64,000 bases of DNA from Bin87 sp965204395 (GTDB taxonomy: Bacteria > Chloroflexota > Dehalococcoidia > Lucifugimonadales > UBA3495). A model generated the notes under the pieces. That model saw only the letters and a list, made by a program, of their open reading frames with translations, was not told where the DNA came from and made no database searches. The position numbers and the translations under genes were made by a program. This document shows, in pieces, positions 17,440 through 25,419 of the stretch. Every line of letters begins with the position of its first letter. The first letter of the stretch is position 1. The stretch is from positions 2,108,001 through 2,172,000 of the forward strand of contig OZ241987.1 in assembly GCA_965204395.1 (NCBI GenBank), read 5' to 3'.

Positions 17440-18588
17440 TCAGTCGGCGCAGTCGTCCACGAGTTCGTCGATCATCTCGCGAGTCACGTGGGGCATGGTT
17501 ATGATGTGGGCTATCTCGCCTTCCGGCGCCATCTGCCACTTGCGGAACACCTCCTCTCGCGGGCGCGGGAACACCACCGTGACGGAGTTCCGGTGCCGCC
17601 AAGCCGGTATGCCCCGCTCGTTGAACTGCCCCACCGCGTATTCCGCCGTGTCCAGCATCCGGGCGACGATGGCGCGAAAGCCTTCGTGACCGTGTCGGGC
17701 AAAGGCGTACCAGATCATCAGCGGAGCCAGCGCATTGCGGGAACCCGACAGCGTGGTGTCCTCGACACCCACGTACTCGATGGCGCGGCCCACCCGTTCC
17801 ACGTAGGGCCGTTTGGTCAGGACCACCCCGCACGGTAGAGGAGCCCCGATCAGCTTGTGTCCACTGATCGAAATGCTGTCGACTCCGGCATCGAATCCGA
17901 AGGGCTGCGGATCGGAAACGAACGGGAGGATCATCCCGCTGAGAGCGGCGTCGGCGTGAATGTAGTGGCTGGTTACGGCCTGTTCGCGCAGGATGTTCCG
18001 GATTCGGCCGATGTCGTCCACGGCGCCCCGCATGGTGGTGCCCACGTTGGCCATTATCACGGCCGGCTGGTCCCGGTTGACACGGATCATCGCTTCGAGG
18101 TCGTCGTAGTCTATCTCTCCATTATCCTGCCGCCTGATCATGATGTGGCGCGCGTTCAAAACCCGCACGTTCTTGAGCACGCTGTAGTGGGTCTCCTCGG
18201 AGAAGTAAAACATCCCGTTGGGAAACAGCTCCCGCGCCAGGTACAGGCCGTACATGTTGCCTTCCGTGCCCCCGGAAGTTACATAACCCCACGCATCGTC
18301 CGGCTCAAGGCGCAGCAACCGGGCGAATATGCCGATGACCTCCCGTTCGATCTCATGCGTGTTGCCCCAGAAATTGCTGGGATGAAAGGGATCGCCGACG
18401 TTGTTGATCGAGTATTCGAGGAAAGGAACCAGAACTGAGTAGTCGAAGTCCTGGTTCACCGGATAGCCGACCTGCTGTCGGGTGGCGGCGTGTATGCCGC
18501 TCAACAGCCGGTCCAGCCTTTCCCCGATCTCCGCCTGCGGCAGAGCGCCAAGCTCGGGCGGCGTTGTTGGGACTGGCGCGGCTGTCAT
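17440..18588 (-). CDS. PLP-dependent histidine decarboxylase-like enzyme
   Basis: 382 residues of the group II decarboxylase fold. The N-terminal part reads QDFDYSVLVPFLEYSINNVGDPF and FWGNTHEIEREVI, the phosphate/cofactor loop VTSGGTEGNMYGLYLARE, the aldimine-partner region HADAALSGMILPF and the PLP lysine SISGHKLIG (Lys245). This pattern is that of PLP histidine decarboxylases and the related plant-type serine decarboxylases, making histamine or ethanolamine from the free amino acid. Substrate choice cannot be settled here. It is the first gene of a two-gene unit with the ACT protein. Confidence 0.85.
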   Translation of the reverse strand: MTAAPVPTTPPELGALPQAEIGERLDRLLSGIHAATRQQVGYPVNQDFDYSVLVPFLEYSINNVGDPFHPSNFWGNTHEIEREVIGIFARLLRLEPDDAWGYVTSGGTEGNMYGLYLARELFPNGMFYFSEETHYSVLKNVRVLNARHIMIRRQDNGEIDYDDLEAMIRVNRDQPAVIMANVGTTMRGAVDDIGRIRNILREQAVTSHYIHADAALSGMILPFVSDPQPFGFDAGVDSISISGHKLIGAPLPCGVVLTKRPYVERVGRAIEYVGVEDTTLSGSRNALAPLMIWYAFARHGHEGFRAIVARMLDTAEYAVGQFNERGIPAWRHRNSVTVVFPRPREEVFRKWQMAPEGEIAHIITMPHVTREMIDELVDDCAD

Positions 18589-19021
18589 GATGTCTGCTCC
18601 GTGGGTGTCGGGGTATGGGGGTGGTGTCTCGCAGCGTCGTGCGTTCCGCTCACCGATCCTTTCGGACGGCGTCAGGCCTGTGACCGTGAGGGTATTCCAC
18701 CGATGACCGTCATCGTACTCCCACTAGGATATGACAATAGTATTGTTTCGTCATGTAATTGTATGAATCATTGTATAGGATGGGACCCGAGCGGCGCGAT
18801 GTGGCTGCCGACCGTGTGGACCACCCGATGCCGGGGACCGGCGACTCCCATGCGCGCGCCTGCCCGTCCCATCAACGGACCGGCAATGCCTCGAGCCGAA
18901 CATTGTGCGGCAGTCTCTCACGCGTACCCGCTTTGCGCAACCTTTCGCTCCGAGCGCCCACGCCGCCCCAATTCGGGTAGCGCGGTCATGCCTGTCGGCG
19001 CCAAAACGCCCAACTTTTTGT
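18589..19021. other. Gene-free stretch upstream of the decarboxylase-like gene
   Basis: About 430 bases with no credible gene. An AT-rich patch at 18720-18780 contains a perfect inverted repeat ACAATA-G-TATTGT (18734-18746), a candidate operator or promoter element for the minus-strand decarboxylase gene about 145 bases away. The rest is GC-rich and unassigned. Confidence 0.45.
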
Positions 19022-19223
19022 GCCACAGTTCAGACTTACTGAGCCATTTCCACATTCAGCCTGTCATTCCGGCCCCCGTATCAGGTATGTGGCAGGCTTT
19101 GAGCCGGAATCCAGAAAATCCTCGCCCTACTCACGGATACCCGTCGGCAGGTTGCTTGGATACCGGCATCCGCCGGCACGACGGTTTGTGTTCCTGACCG
19201 TCACCTCGATTCTGAACTCTTAC
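19022..19223 (+). mobile_element. MITE-like element, copy A
   Basis: A 202-base sequence closely repeated in inverse orientation at 54652-54875. Ends are inverted (GCCACAGTTCAG and CTGAACTCTTAC; the other copy has nearly perfect 12-base ends). It carries no gene. Shared internal blocks include ACTTACTGAGCCATTTCCAC and CCGGAATCCAGAAAATCCTC. This copy lacks about 22 bases present in copy B. Confidence 0.75.
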
Positions 19224-19532
19224 CTTATTGGGATCTCTCAGTTGGGCTAAACATATACGGAGTCGTGTGCCTTCAATCAGCAGCGACAATTGATTCCTTA
19301 TGGGCAGCATACTGGGATTATGGAAGGTAGCCCAACACGGTTCAATTCCCGTCAACTTGGCTCAAGCCCCTCCGGGGGCGGCCAAGGAAGAGCGAATTGC
19401 GAACTCTTCGCTGGGAGGTCCGGCTATAGGCTCACCGGGTAGCGCCCCAAGACCAAGGGCAGGACGACAGAATGGCAGCAAGTGTTTCCCATGCCCACAC
19501 TGCCCTTAGTCTGAACGTGATGTCTCAAGTCT
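19224..19532. other. Gene-free stretch
   Basis: No gene seen. It contains a tRNA T-arm-like stretch near 19336-19355 (ACGGTTCAATTCCCGT) without the rest of a tRNA. A block around 19395-19427 (GAATTGCGAACT ... GGGAGGTCC) is partly repeated at about 21168-21197. Confidence 0.4.
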
Positions 19533-19549
19533 CGTTCATATATTGAACG
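19533..19549. promoter_or_regulatory. Candidate autoregulatory operator
   Basis: Perfect inverted repeat CGTTCA-N5-TGAACG, 20 bases before the mini-ORF and antitoxin gene. Placement and symmetry fit a binding site for the downstream DNA-binding antitoxin. Confidence 0.5.
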
Positions 19550-19569
19550 ATCGGTCGTACAATATCGTC

Positions 19570-19638
19570 ATGTACGCGATCCTGCGAAGCGCGACTTTCG
19601 AGCGTGCCGAGAGAATGGTGACAGAACGGCAGAGCTAA
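19570..19638 (+). pseudogene. 22-codon remnant in the toxin position
   Basis: A short frame reading MYAILRSATFERAERMVTERQS ends in TAATG, sharing its last base with the antitoxin start. Modules of this antitoxin type normally have a RelE-like toxin of about 100 residues here, beginning with a similar Q/T-x-x-F pattern. I infer that the toxin has been deleted internally, leaving only a coupled leader peptide. Confidence 0.4.
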
Positions 19639-19904
19639 TGTCTGAGGAGTACCGAAAGCTCGACGCAGCGGACTACATAAAGACCGAGGAGGAGGCCCGA
19701 GGGCTTCTCAGAGCGACTACGGATGAGGACCTTGGGTATGTGGCCGTGATCCGCGCTGCCCTCAAGCGTGTCGCTCAGACTCGAAACATAAGCTCCCTCG
19801 CCCGCAACACCGGGCTTAACCGTGGCAACATCTACGAGGCGCTGTCAGAAGATGGCAACCTCACCCTGGCGACACTGCTGAAAGGCACCAACGCCCGCGG
19901 CTGA
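19638..19904 (+). CDS. HTH antitoxin-like protein (COG3636 type), apparently orphan
   Basis: 88 residues: an acidic N-terminus (DAADYIKTEEEARGLL), then ALKRVAQTRNISSLARNTGLNRGNIYEALSEDGNLTLATLLK, a typical HTH of the probable addiction-module antitoxin family. The C-terminus is short. The usual RelE-like toxin gene is not present upstream or downstream, so this probably survives as a regulator or anti-addiction gene. Confidence 0.7.
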   Translation: MSEEYRKLDAADYIKTEEEARGLLRATTDEDLGYVAVIRAALKRVAQTRNISSLARNTGLNRGNIYEALSEDGNLTLATLLKGTNARG

Positions 19905-20019
19905 GGCTGCGCCTTGAGCCCGTGGAGGATCGCGCCCTCGGCGCGCAACCAACCGGCGCCGGAGTCTTTCAGCAGGAATCGGCCGGCCAACCAAATCGGA
20001 TCTCAAGGAGATGACGAAA

Positions 20020-20868
20020 TTGAACTCAGCTATTGAAGCATGGCGCGACCAGATATTGACTTTTGATCGGGATATGGCAGATATGCGCAGGGAAGGACAG
20101 GAGCACGGTCATAGCCGTCCTGTGTTTGCCGCCGGGCCACTGGATCCGTACCGTACCGACGATCCCGCGCTCAACGGCCTCTATAAAGTCGTGGGCGAAG
20201 GCGCCGAGGTCCTGGACGTTGGCGGCGGCGCGGGCCGCTTCGCCCTGCCCCTGGCAACGCGCGCCAAGCGGGTGACGGTGATAGATCCCTCCGCCGAGTC
20301 GCTGGATTTGCTAAGGACCCGCGTGGCAGAATTCGGATTTGCCAACGTGACCGCCATCCACGAGCGGTGGGAGGATGTGGAAGTTCCCTCGGCGGACGTA
20401 ACCCTCTGCTCCTGGGCGTTGCATCACGTTCTGGAAGCCGCGCTATTCGTAAGGAAGTTGGAAGAACGCGCCAAGGACCGCGTGGTGATCCTGGAGATGA
20501 TGGAGACACCCAGCGCGCAGTATGCTCCGTTCTACGAGCGCGTGCATGGCAAGAGATTCACGCCGCTGCCGGGCGTCCCGAAATTGCTGAATCTCCTGTG
20601 GGCGATGGATATATTCCCCGACGTGACGATGATCAGTCCTGAAATTCCGGTATTGGGCACAGACCGCAGTTCAACGCTGCAGGAACTTCGACGAAGGTTG
20701 TTTGTGGGGGAAGGCTCAGATGCGGACGAAAGACTGCGCGCGGCGGCAGATGAATTGCTGGAAGAGTCCAGCGAGGGTCTGACCGTGAAGGGCGTGAATA
20801 TGCGGCGGCAGGCGATCATTACGTGGAGGCCGATTCAAAGTGGTTCGAGGAGCGGGGGTCCGAACTGA
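20020..20868 (+). CDS. Class I SAM-dependent methyltransferase
   Basis: About 282 residues with the Rossmann SAM motifs: motif I EVLDVGGGAGRFALPLA, motif II VTVIDPSAESLDLLR, and the post-motif TLCSWALHHVLEAALFVRKLEE. The acceptor is unknown. The sequence AAGGAG touches the ATG at 20011, too close for initiation, but is well spaced from a TTG at 20020, which I take as start. It lies just downstream of the orphan antitoxin. Confidence 0.82.
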   Translation: MNSAIEAWRDQILTFDRDMADMRREGQEHGHSRPVFAAGPLDPYRTDDPALNGLYKVVGEGAEVLDVGGGAGRFALPLATRAKRVTVIDPSAESLDLLRTRVAEFGFANVTAIHERWEDVEVPSADVTLCSWALHHVLEAALFVRKLEERAKDRVVILEMMETPSAQYAPFYERVHGKRFTPLPGVPKLLNLLWAMDIFPDVTMISPEIPVLGTDRSSTLQELRRRLFVGEGSDADERLRAAADELLEESSEGLTVKGVNMRRQAIITWRPIQSGSRSGGPN

Positions 20869-21113
20869 TTAGTCAGCCGACGAACTACCCGCTGATTGCC
20901 GAAGGACTCCCTGGAATGTGGATGCGCAGGACGCTGGAACGTCATGCGTGCAGGGATATAGATAGTCGACTCTTCGGTCAGGTCATAGACGTTGAGGTAC
21001 TCGCCTACGATTCGGATGAAGAAATCACGTGGGGATTGAAGATAGGCATCGTGGAACGCCACTTCCCGGACATTGGCTCACTCATTGGTCAGATCGCCAA
21101 CAGGCGGGGCTGA
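20823..21113 (+). CDS. Hypothetical protein overlapping the methyltransferase end
   Basis: A 96-residue frame with GTG start overlaps the methyltransferase gene by 46 bases. It reads PLIAEGLPGMWMRRTLERH and FGQVIDVEVLAYDSDEEITW, which looks protein-like but matches no family I know. It could be real and coupled, or chance. Low confidence. Confidence 0.35.
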   Translation: MEADSKWFEERGSELISQPTNYPLIAEGLPGMWMRRTLERHACRDIDSRLFGQVIDVEVLAYDSDEEITWGLKIGIVERHFPDIGSLIGQIANRRG

Positions 21114-21284
21114 ACATGGCCTGAACGAACCTGCAAAGTGTCCTGTGGTGGTGGAGCTGAGCGTACCGAATTGCGAACTTTCCGGTGGGAGGTCCAAATA
21201 TGAGGAGTTCAGTTTGGTGGGTAGTGCATCAGTTTTAGTTTGGATCTCCATGCAAATTTATGCGCCACCAACTGCTGCAACAAG

Positions 21285-21313
21285 TTGACGGGGCCCAGTG
21301 ACTTGAATATAGT
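21285..21313 (+). promoter_or_regulatory. Sigma70-type promoter of the riboswitch transcript
   Basis: TTGACG at 21285-21290, a 17-base spacer, TATAGT at 21308-21313. It lies about 50 bases before the cobalamin riboswitch and points toward the FhuF-like gene. Confidence 0.7.
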
Positions 21314-21359
21314 CCGATCTGCGTAACGAACACTATTGTCGGCATGACATTAACAATTG

Positions 21360-21560
21360 AACACCTCCCGGAGGTGGCCCGCCCCTGGCGGGCCAAAGAG
21401 GGAAGCCGGTGAGAATCCGGTGCGGTCGCGCCACTGTAACTGGTAAGGCCGCTCTTTCCGCACCATTGCGGAGCCACTGGTCTGTTACGGACTGGGAAGG
21501 TTGGAGCGGGTGTCCAATAGCCAGGAGCCAGGAGACCTGCCTTCGGGGGTACCTTGAATA
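21360..21560 (+). promoter_or_regulatory. Cobalamin riboswitch
   Basis: The conserved core is present in order: AGAGGGAAGCCGGTGAGAAT and CCGGTGCGGTCGCGCCACTG, followed downstream by the exact B12 box AGCCAGGAGACCTGCC (21526-21541). Flanking bases pair to close the aptamer. It sits between a clear promoter and an intrinsic terminator, the standard layout of a transcriptional OFF switch for adenosyl- or another cobalamin. Exact ends are approximate. Confidence 0.92.
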
Positions 21561-21597
21561 CGCTTCGCGGAAGGGCGTAGTTAGCTAGACTTGTACC

Positions 21598-21625
21598 AAG
21601 CCCGGCCTAGGTCGGGCTTTATTGT
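21598..21625 (+). terminator. Intrinsic terminator of the riboswitch expression platform
   Basis: A 7-bp stem (AAGCCCG with CGGGCTT) around an 8-base loop is followed by TTTATTGTTG. It lies between the B12 box and the coding region, so it would stop transcription when cobalamin is bound. Confidence 0.8.
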
Positions 21626-21641
21626 TGCGAGGTGAATAGCA

Positions 21642-22469
21642 ATGGACACGACTGTACATCCCTTAATCCGCAGTCTGCGGGAAGCGGGAGAGCTGGACCC
21701 CTATTTCGACATGCCAGTATCTAATGTGAAGGAGACTGGCTGGATCCCAGCTATCTCACTGTTCCAGGCTGAGGATACCAGTCTGCGTGAGATGGTGATG
21801 AGCTACGGTTACGCAAGATGGAGGACTACCAACAACCGTGTTGCAGCCTCGGCCTTCATCATCGCGTACCTCACACGATTTATCTATCCGATGGTCGGCC
21901 AGTATGTACTGAGAAGGAGGGTTCCCAGGGTGACTCTGGAAAACCTGGCCTTTCATCGTACCGATGGTCGTATCGACGCTACCGGACTGAGGCAACCACA
22001 GTTTGCCGTCCTTCCCAATGACCCGTCGGCCGGCCATCCTGACGCTGAAGTCCTGCACAGCGAGGCCGAACTGTACCGGCAGCTCAAGGACTGGGCCTTC
22101 AAGTCCAACGCGGAAATTGTAATCGCGGCCCTGTGCCGCTCCGTCCCCGCCAGCTTCAAGGTCTCGCAAAACGCGGTAGCGGCTTCCTGTGCCCAGGCCC
22201 TGCACCGGCTTTATAACCAGGTGGAAGACAAAAGCCTGGTAGTCCGGGATGCCGAGACCTTATTTGGAGACCCGTCATCTCTGATTTACCGTCAGGTCAG
22301 TATGGAAGTCATTGAGCATGAAGGGAGGAGCGGGTTCTTCGCCAGGCGGGCCGGATGTTGCCTGATCTGGCGCACCAGAGGGGACAATGGGTATTGCTCC
22401 AACTGCATCCTTGAGCCCAGAGAAGAGCAGACCCGTCAATTTACGGAGATGCTGAAGAGAGTCAACTGA
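21642..22469 (+). CDS. FhuF-like [2Fe-2S] reductase under B12 riboswitch control
   Basis: 275 residues. A helical N-terminal half (YARWRTTNNRVAASAFIIAYLTRFIYPM) is followed by the FhuF-type C-terminal cluster motif AGCCLIWRTRGDNGYCSNCI, four cysteines spaced C-C-x11-C-x2-C (family usual x10). FhuF proteins release iron from ferric siderophores by one-electron reduction in the cytoplasm. Here the only visible control is a cobalamin riboswitch, with no iron-box or siderophore genes nearby, so a corrinoid-related substrate such as Co(III/II) cobalamin is an attractive inference. AGGTG precedes the ATG. Confidence 0.8.
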   Translation: MDTTVHPLIRSLREAGELDPYFDMPVSNVKETGWIPAISLFQAEDTSLREMVMSYGYARWRTTNNRVAASAFIIAYLTRFIYPMVGQYVLRRRVPRVTLENLAFHRTDGRIDATGLRQPQFAVLPNDPSAGHPDAEVLHSEAELYRQLKDWAFKSNAEIVIAALCRSVPASFKVSQNAVAASCAQALHRLYNQVEDKSLVVRDAETLFGDPSSLIYRQVSMEVIEHEGRSGFFARRAGCCLIWRTRGDNGYCSNCILEPREEQTRQFTEMLKRVN

Positions 22470-22820
22470 CGGGACGCCGATGGGACACTCATGAATGTCT
22501 GACAGATCAGATTTCTCCTAGGTAGAGGGCGACCGGTCTGCGTCGTACACGCTGCGGGAAGTCTCCTCCTCCTCGTAGTGTGCGCAGCCGCCCCCGCCGG
22601 AGTGGGGCGCCACGCTCAACGATGCCTGCCCGCACCTGCAGACCGCGCCGCGCCTCTTGCCTCTGCCACGGTTGGCCATCTTCGTAGCCGTGCCCCGGGG
22701 CGGTGCGGCAGTCGGCGGGTCCAAGCTTGCCCAAACGGTTAACAATCGGCGGCAGAATTTCCTGCAAAACGCCGTTCGGCTTGCTGGGTCAGTGAATTCG
22801 TGTACGTGCGCCTGACAAAC
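22470..22820. other. Gene-free stretch
   Basis: About 350 GC-rich bases between the reductase and the tRNA terminator. Minus-strand frames of 75 and 86 codons exist (22507-22767), but neither has a recognisable motif or ribosome site, and they overlap each other. Confidence 0.4.
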
Positions 22821-22856
22821 AAAAACCGCTTCATGCTCAAATCAAGCACGAAGCGG
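22821..22856 (-). terminator. Intrinsic terminator of the tRNA-Ala gene
   Basis: On the minus strand the sequence CCGCTTCGTGCTTGA pairs with TTGAGCATGAAGCGG with one mismatch and is followed by TTTTTGTTTG. It lies 28 bases after the tRNA 3' end. Confidence 0.8.
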
Positions 22857-22884
22857 CGTTATTGGCGATATTTTGGAAGAAAAG

Positions 22885-22960
22885 TGGTGGAGCTGGCGGG
22901 AATCGAACCCGCTACCTCTTCAATGCCATTGAAGCGCTCTCCCAAATGAGCTACAGCCCC
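22885..22960 (-). tRNA. tRNA-Ala (GGC)
   Basis: A 76-nt cloverleaf including an encoded CCA. Acceptor strand GGGGCTG pairs with the 3' side before ACCA (one G-T-type position), D arm AGCTCATTTGGGAGAGC, anticodon arm CTTCA-ATGGCAT-TGAAG with anticodon GGC, T arm GCGGGTTCGATTCCCGC. Identity base pair G3-T70 of tRNA-Ala is present. Confidence 0.95.
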
Positions 22961-23035
22961 ACAGTCGGCGCGCCGCCGATCAGTACCAGCGGCGCGCCAT
23001 TATTCTAGCAAACCTGCGGCGAAATCCGCAATGGG

Positions 23036-23956
23036 CTAGCCCTTGCGCGTGTACTTCACCACCGTCCGGCCGGTGCTCCCCTCGTAGGGTTCCACAACGT
23101 ACAGGTCCTTCTGGCTGTCCACCCAGACGCCGTGGCAACTGCGGTGGGTCAGATCGCCCCACTGCGCCAGCCGCTCGCCGTTGGAGTCCAGGATGCTCAC
23201 CATCCCGCCGTTGTGCTCGGCCACGTACGCCACGCCCTCGTCGTCGATGCAGATCACCGCCGGGCCAATCAGCTTGCTCGGCCAATCCGTGATGTGCGTG
23301 CCGTCCTGGTTGAAAACCTGCACCCGATCGTTCTCCCGGTCCGCGATCAGCAGGCTACCATCGTTGGTGATCCATGCGCCGTGCGGCAGGTTGAACTGGC
23401 CCGGGCCAGGACCCGGCTCGCCCCACGAGAAGATGTGCTCGCCGCTCGCCGTGAACTTGTGCACCCGCGCGTTGGCGTACCCGTCGGCGATGTAGATCTC
23501 GCCGGCGTCGTTCAGCGCGATACCTGCTGGCATGTTGAAGGGTTCGGCGCCGCGGACCACGGTGTGCCACGAGTTGGAGTCAAACGTCGTGTTATCCGCG
23601 CCCGTATCCGAACGGTAGCCGCGCTCGCCGATGGTCATCACGACCTCGCCATCCTTGGTCAGCTTGAAAATCTGGCCCATGTTGCGGTCCACCAGCCACA
23701 CGTAGCCCCACTGGTCGATGATGATGGCGTGGGGGAACTCGAACATCCCCGCGCCCCACGACTTGATGAACTTGCCTTCCCGGTCAAAGATCATGATCGG
23801 GTGGTCGGGGTTGCGGTTGAAGCAGTAAATCCGGTCCTCGTCATCACCGAACACCGCCGCGGCCGGCATCGGGATTCCATCAGGCACTTGCGCCCAGTTA
23901 CGGTCAAACTCATAGGTGTGTGCGCCGTTGCCGACGACATTGGTGGCAGTAGTCAT
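23036..23956 (-). CDS. NHL-repeat six-bladed beta-propeller protein
   Basis: 306 residues without signal peptide. Blades show the NHL pattern, e.g. MIFDREGKFIKSWGAGMFEF, FPHAIIIDQWGYVWLVDRN, MPAGIALNDAGEIYIADGY, FNLPHGAWITNDGSLLIADR and GPAVICIDDEGVAYVAEHN. It resembles the peptidyl-hydroxyglycine lyase-like propellers abundant in marine Chloroflexota. Substrate and partner are unknown. It stands alone downstream of the tRNA. Confidence 0.8.
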   Translation of the reverse strand: MTTATNVVGNGAHTYEFDRNWAQVPDGIPMPAAAVFGDDEDRIYCFNRNPDHPIMIFDREGKFIKSWGAGMFEFPHAIIIDQWGYVWLVDRNMGQIFKLTKDGEVVMTIGERGYRSDTGADNTTFDSNSWHTVVRGAEPFNMPAGIALNDAGEIYIADGYANARVHKFTASGEHIFSWGEPGPGPGQFNLPHGAWITNDGSLLIADRENDRVQVFNQDGTHITDWPSKLIGPAVICIDDEGVAYVAEHNGGMVSILDSNGERLAQWGDLTHRSCHGVWVDSQKDLYVVEPYEGSTGRTVVKYTRKG

Positions 23957-24033
23957 CAGAGTCTCCTCGTTGTTCGTGTTGCGTCCAGTGATATTCCTAT
24001 GTCTATGCTACTTTTACCACAAATCAACGCGAC

Positions 24034-24591
24034 TTACCGACGCGCCACCGATTTCGCCAGGAAAATGTCCGGCTTGCCCAACCCGTTGGCGTCTGGCAAT
24101 ACCCCTGCGATGGAAAATCCCAGCTTCAGGTAGAACCCAAAGGGGTGTCCCTTCCGGTCGCTAATGCGAGCCAGGTGTTCCAACGGATCGGGAAAGAGGT
24201 CCACGCCGGCCAGCGATGTCATCCCGTCCTCATCATCCGAACCCAGCCAGATGGTCAACCCGCCACGTTCCCGCACTCGTTCCTCCATGTCCTCTACCAG
24301 CGCCCGCCCGATGCCGCGCCGCTGCAAGGAGGGGCGCACCACTATGATGTTCAATTCCCAGACGTAACCATCGTAGATCGGCTCCGCAGACGTCCACCCC
24401 AACACGCCGCCCGTAGCATCCAGAGCAACCCGGCATATGCCTCCTTTGGCCAATTCGTCTCGTACCGTTCGCTCAGCCGCGTCCATATGGGGCCAAGCCC
24501 GGGGCCAGTGCTCCGCGAACCCCTCCACCAGCAGCTGCGCCGCCTGTTCCTGCGCATCCGTCTCCGCAACCTGAAAATCCGCTATCTTCAT
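24034..24591 (-). CDS. GNAT-family N-acetyltransferase
   Basis: About 185 residues with the acetyl-CoA pyrophosphate loop VRPSLQRRGIGRALVEDMEE and the preceding strand VWELNIIVV. The C-terminal GFYLKLGFSIAGVLPDANGLGKPDI is typical of AAC(6')-like members. The acceptor could be an aminoglycoside-like amine or another small amine. I start at the ATG (24591), not the TTG two codons earlier. It diverges from the next gene across 23 bases. Confidence 0.8.
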   Translation of the reverse strand: MKIADFQVAETDAQEQAAQLLVEGFAEHWPRAWPHMDAAERTVRDELAKGGICRVALDATGGVLGWTSAEPIYDGYVWELNIIVVRPSLQRRGIGRALVEDMEERVRERGGLTIWLGSDDEDGMTSLAGVDLFPDPLEHLARISDRKGHPFGFYLKLGFSIAGVLPDANGLGKPDIFLAKSVARR

Positions 24592-24614
24592 GCTCAATTT
24601 GCTACAATCGTGTC

Positions 24615-25058
24615 ATGGATTGGCGCCGCCTCGACCGATGGGCAACCATCGCCACCATCTCCCTGTACGTGGCGGCCGCCACCAGTTTGATTATAATCTT
24701 GGGCGAAGCCCTGCTGCCGCCGGGGACGCTTGCCCAAAGCGTTTTCCACGACATCGCTGACTATCTGAACCGTTTGGGCGATGTAGGCGGCGGTGCGGTT
24801 ATAGTAATCATACTGTTCATCTTGGTAGGAGGTGGCGCCGGTATGCTGCTCATCAACGCCTACGATAAATTCCAGGAAATTCGCAGGCGACGCGCCCAGG
24901 AGCGGCAGGAAATGGCCGAAGCAATCGAGGCAAGCCGCGCCGAGGGCCGTGCAGAGGGACGCGCCGAGATCGTCGATCAACTCCGCGAGCGCGGTGTTAA
25001 CGTAGCCGATTTCTTGCCCCCAGAGGATGCGGAGCCCGAATCTGCGGAAACCAGTTAG
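24615..25058 (+). CDS. Two-helix membrane protein with a charged tail
   Basis: 147 residues: membrane segments at about 13-33 and 58-82 (GGAVIVIILFILVGGGAGMLLI), then a cytoplasmic helical tail with EIRRRRAQERQEMAEAIE and the repeat AEGRAEGRAE. It is unrecognised. A TACAAT box ends 6 bases before the ATG, so the message may be leaderless, like hicA at 4638. Confidence 0.65.
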   Translation: MDWRRLDRWATIATISLYVAAATSLIIILGEALLPPGTLAQSVFHDIADYLNRLGDVGGGAVIVIILFILVGGGAGMLLINAYDKFQEIRRRRAQERQEMAEAIEASRAEGRAEGRAEIVDQLRERGVNVADFLPPEDAEPESAETS

Positions 25059-25084
25059 GAACCATCGGAGAGCGCATCATTGTC

Positions 25085-25335
25085 GCGGCACACATGCAAA
25101 AACCTGCCACAGGTTCCAAGAAACCTGCAAACAACACTTCGGTGCAAAGCAGCCCGAACGTGCGCACGACCGCCGCCGGCTGGCGCGCCATCCACAGCGA
25201 AGCCAAGGCCAGCGAGATCGCCGTTAGGTTGCTGACCATGTCGGCGGCGTCCGCGACAGCGCTAGGCTGCCTGACAATACGGCGCCGCCAACTTCCACCG
25301 CCACGACCCTGTGATCAGCGCCAGCGCGACCAACA
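25085..25335 (-). pseudogene. Cation diffusion facilitator (CDF) gene fragment
   Basis: Three minus-strand frames in succession give SLLVALALIT, then VVAVEVGGAVLSGSLAL, then ADAADMVSNLTAISLALASL, RQPAAVVRTFGLLCTEVLFA. This is the first two or three helices of a CzcD-type metal exporter, including the metal-binding DxxxD/H-type helix. At least two frameshifts and no C-terminal half: a dead fragment. Confidence 0.7.
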
Positions 25336-25419
25336 GGCTTCGACGGTCGGCGCTCGCCTGCCGGCCCCTGAGTTGTGGCGTCGCCGCCGCTCCCGTTGCG
25401 GATCGTCGTTACCGAAGCG

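Noticed and set aside
19320..19360. tRNA T-arm-like sequence GGTTCAATTCCCGTC
   Set aside because: No acceptor, D or anticodon arm can be built around it; at most a fragment.
22507..22767. Minus-strand frames of 75 and 86 codons before the tRNA
   Set aside because: No ribosome site, no motif, mutually overlapping.
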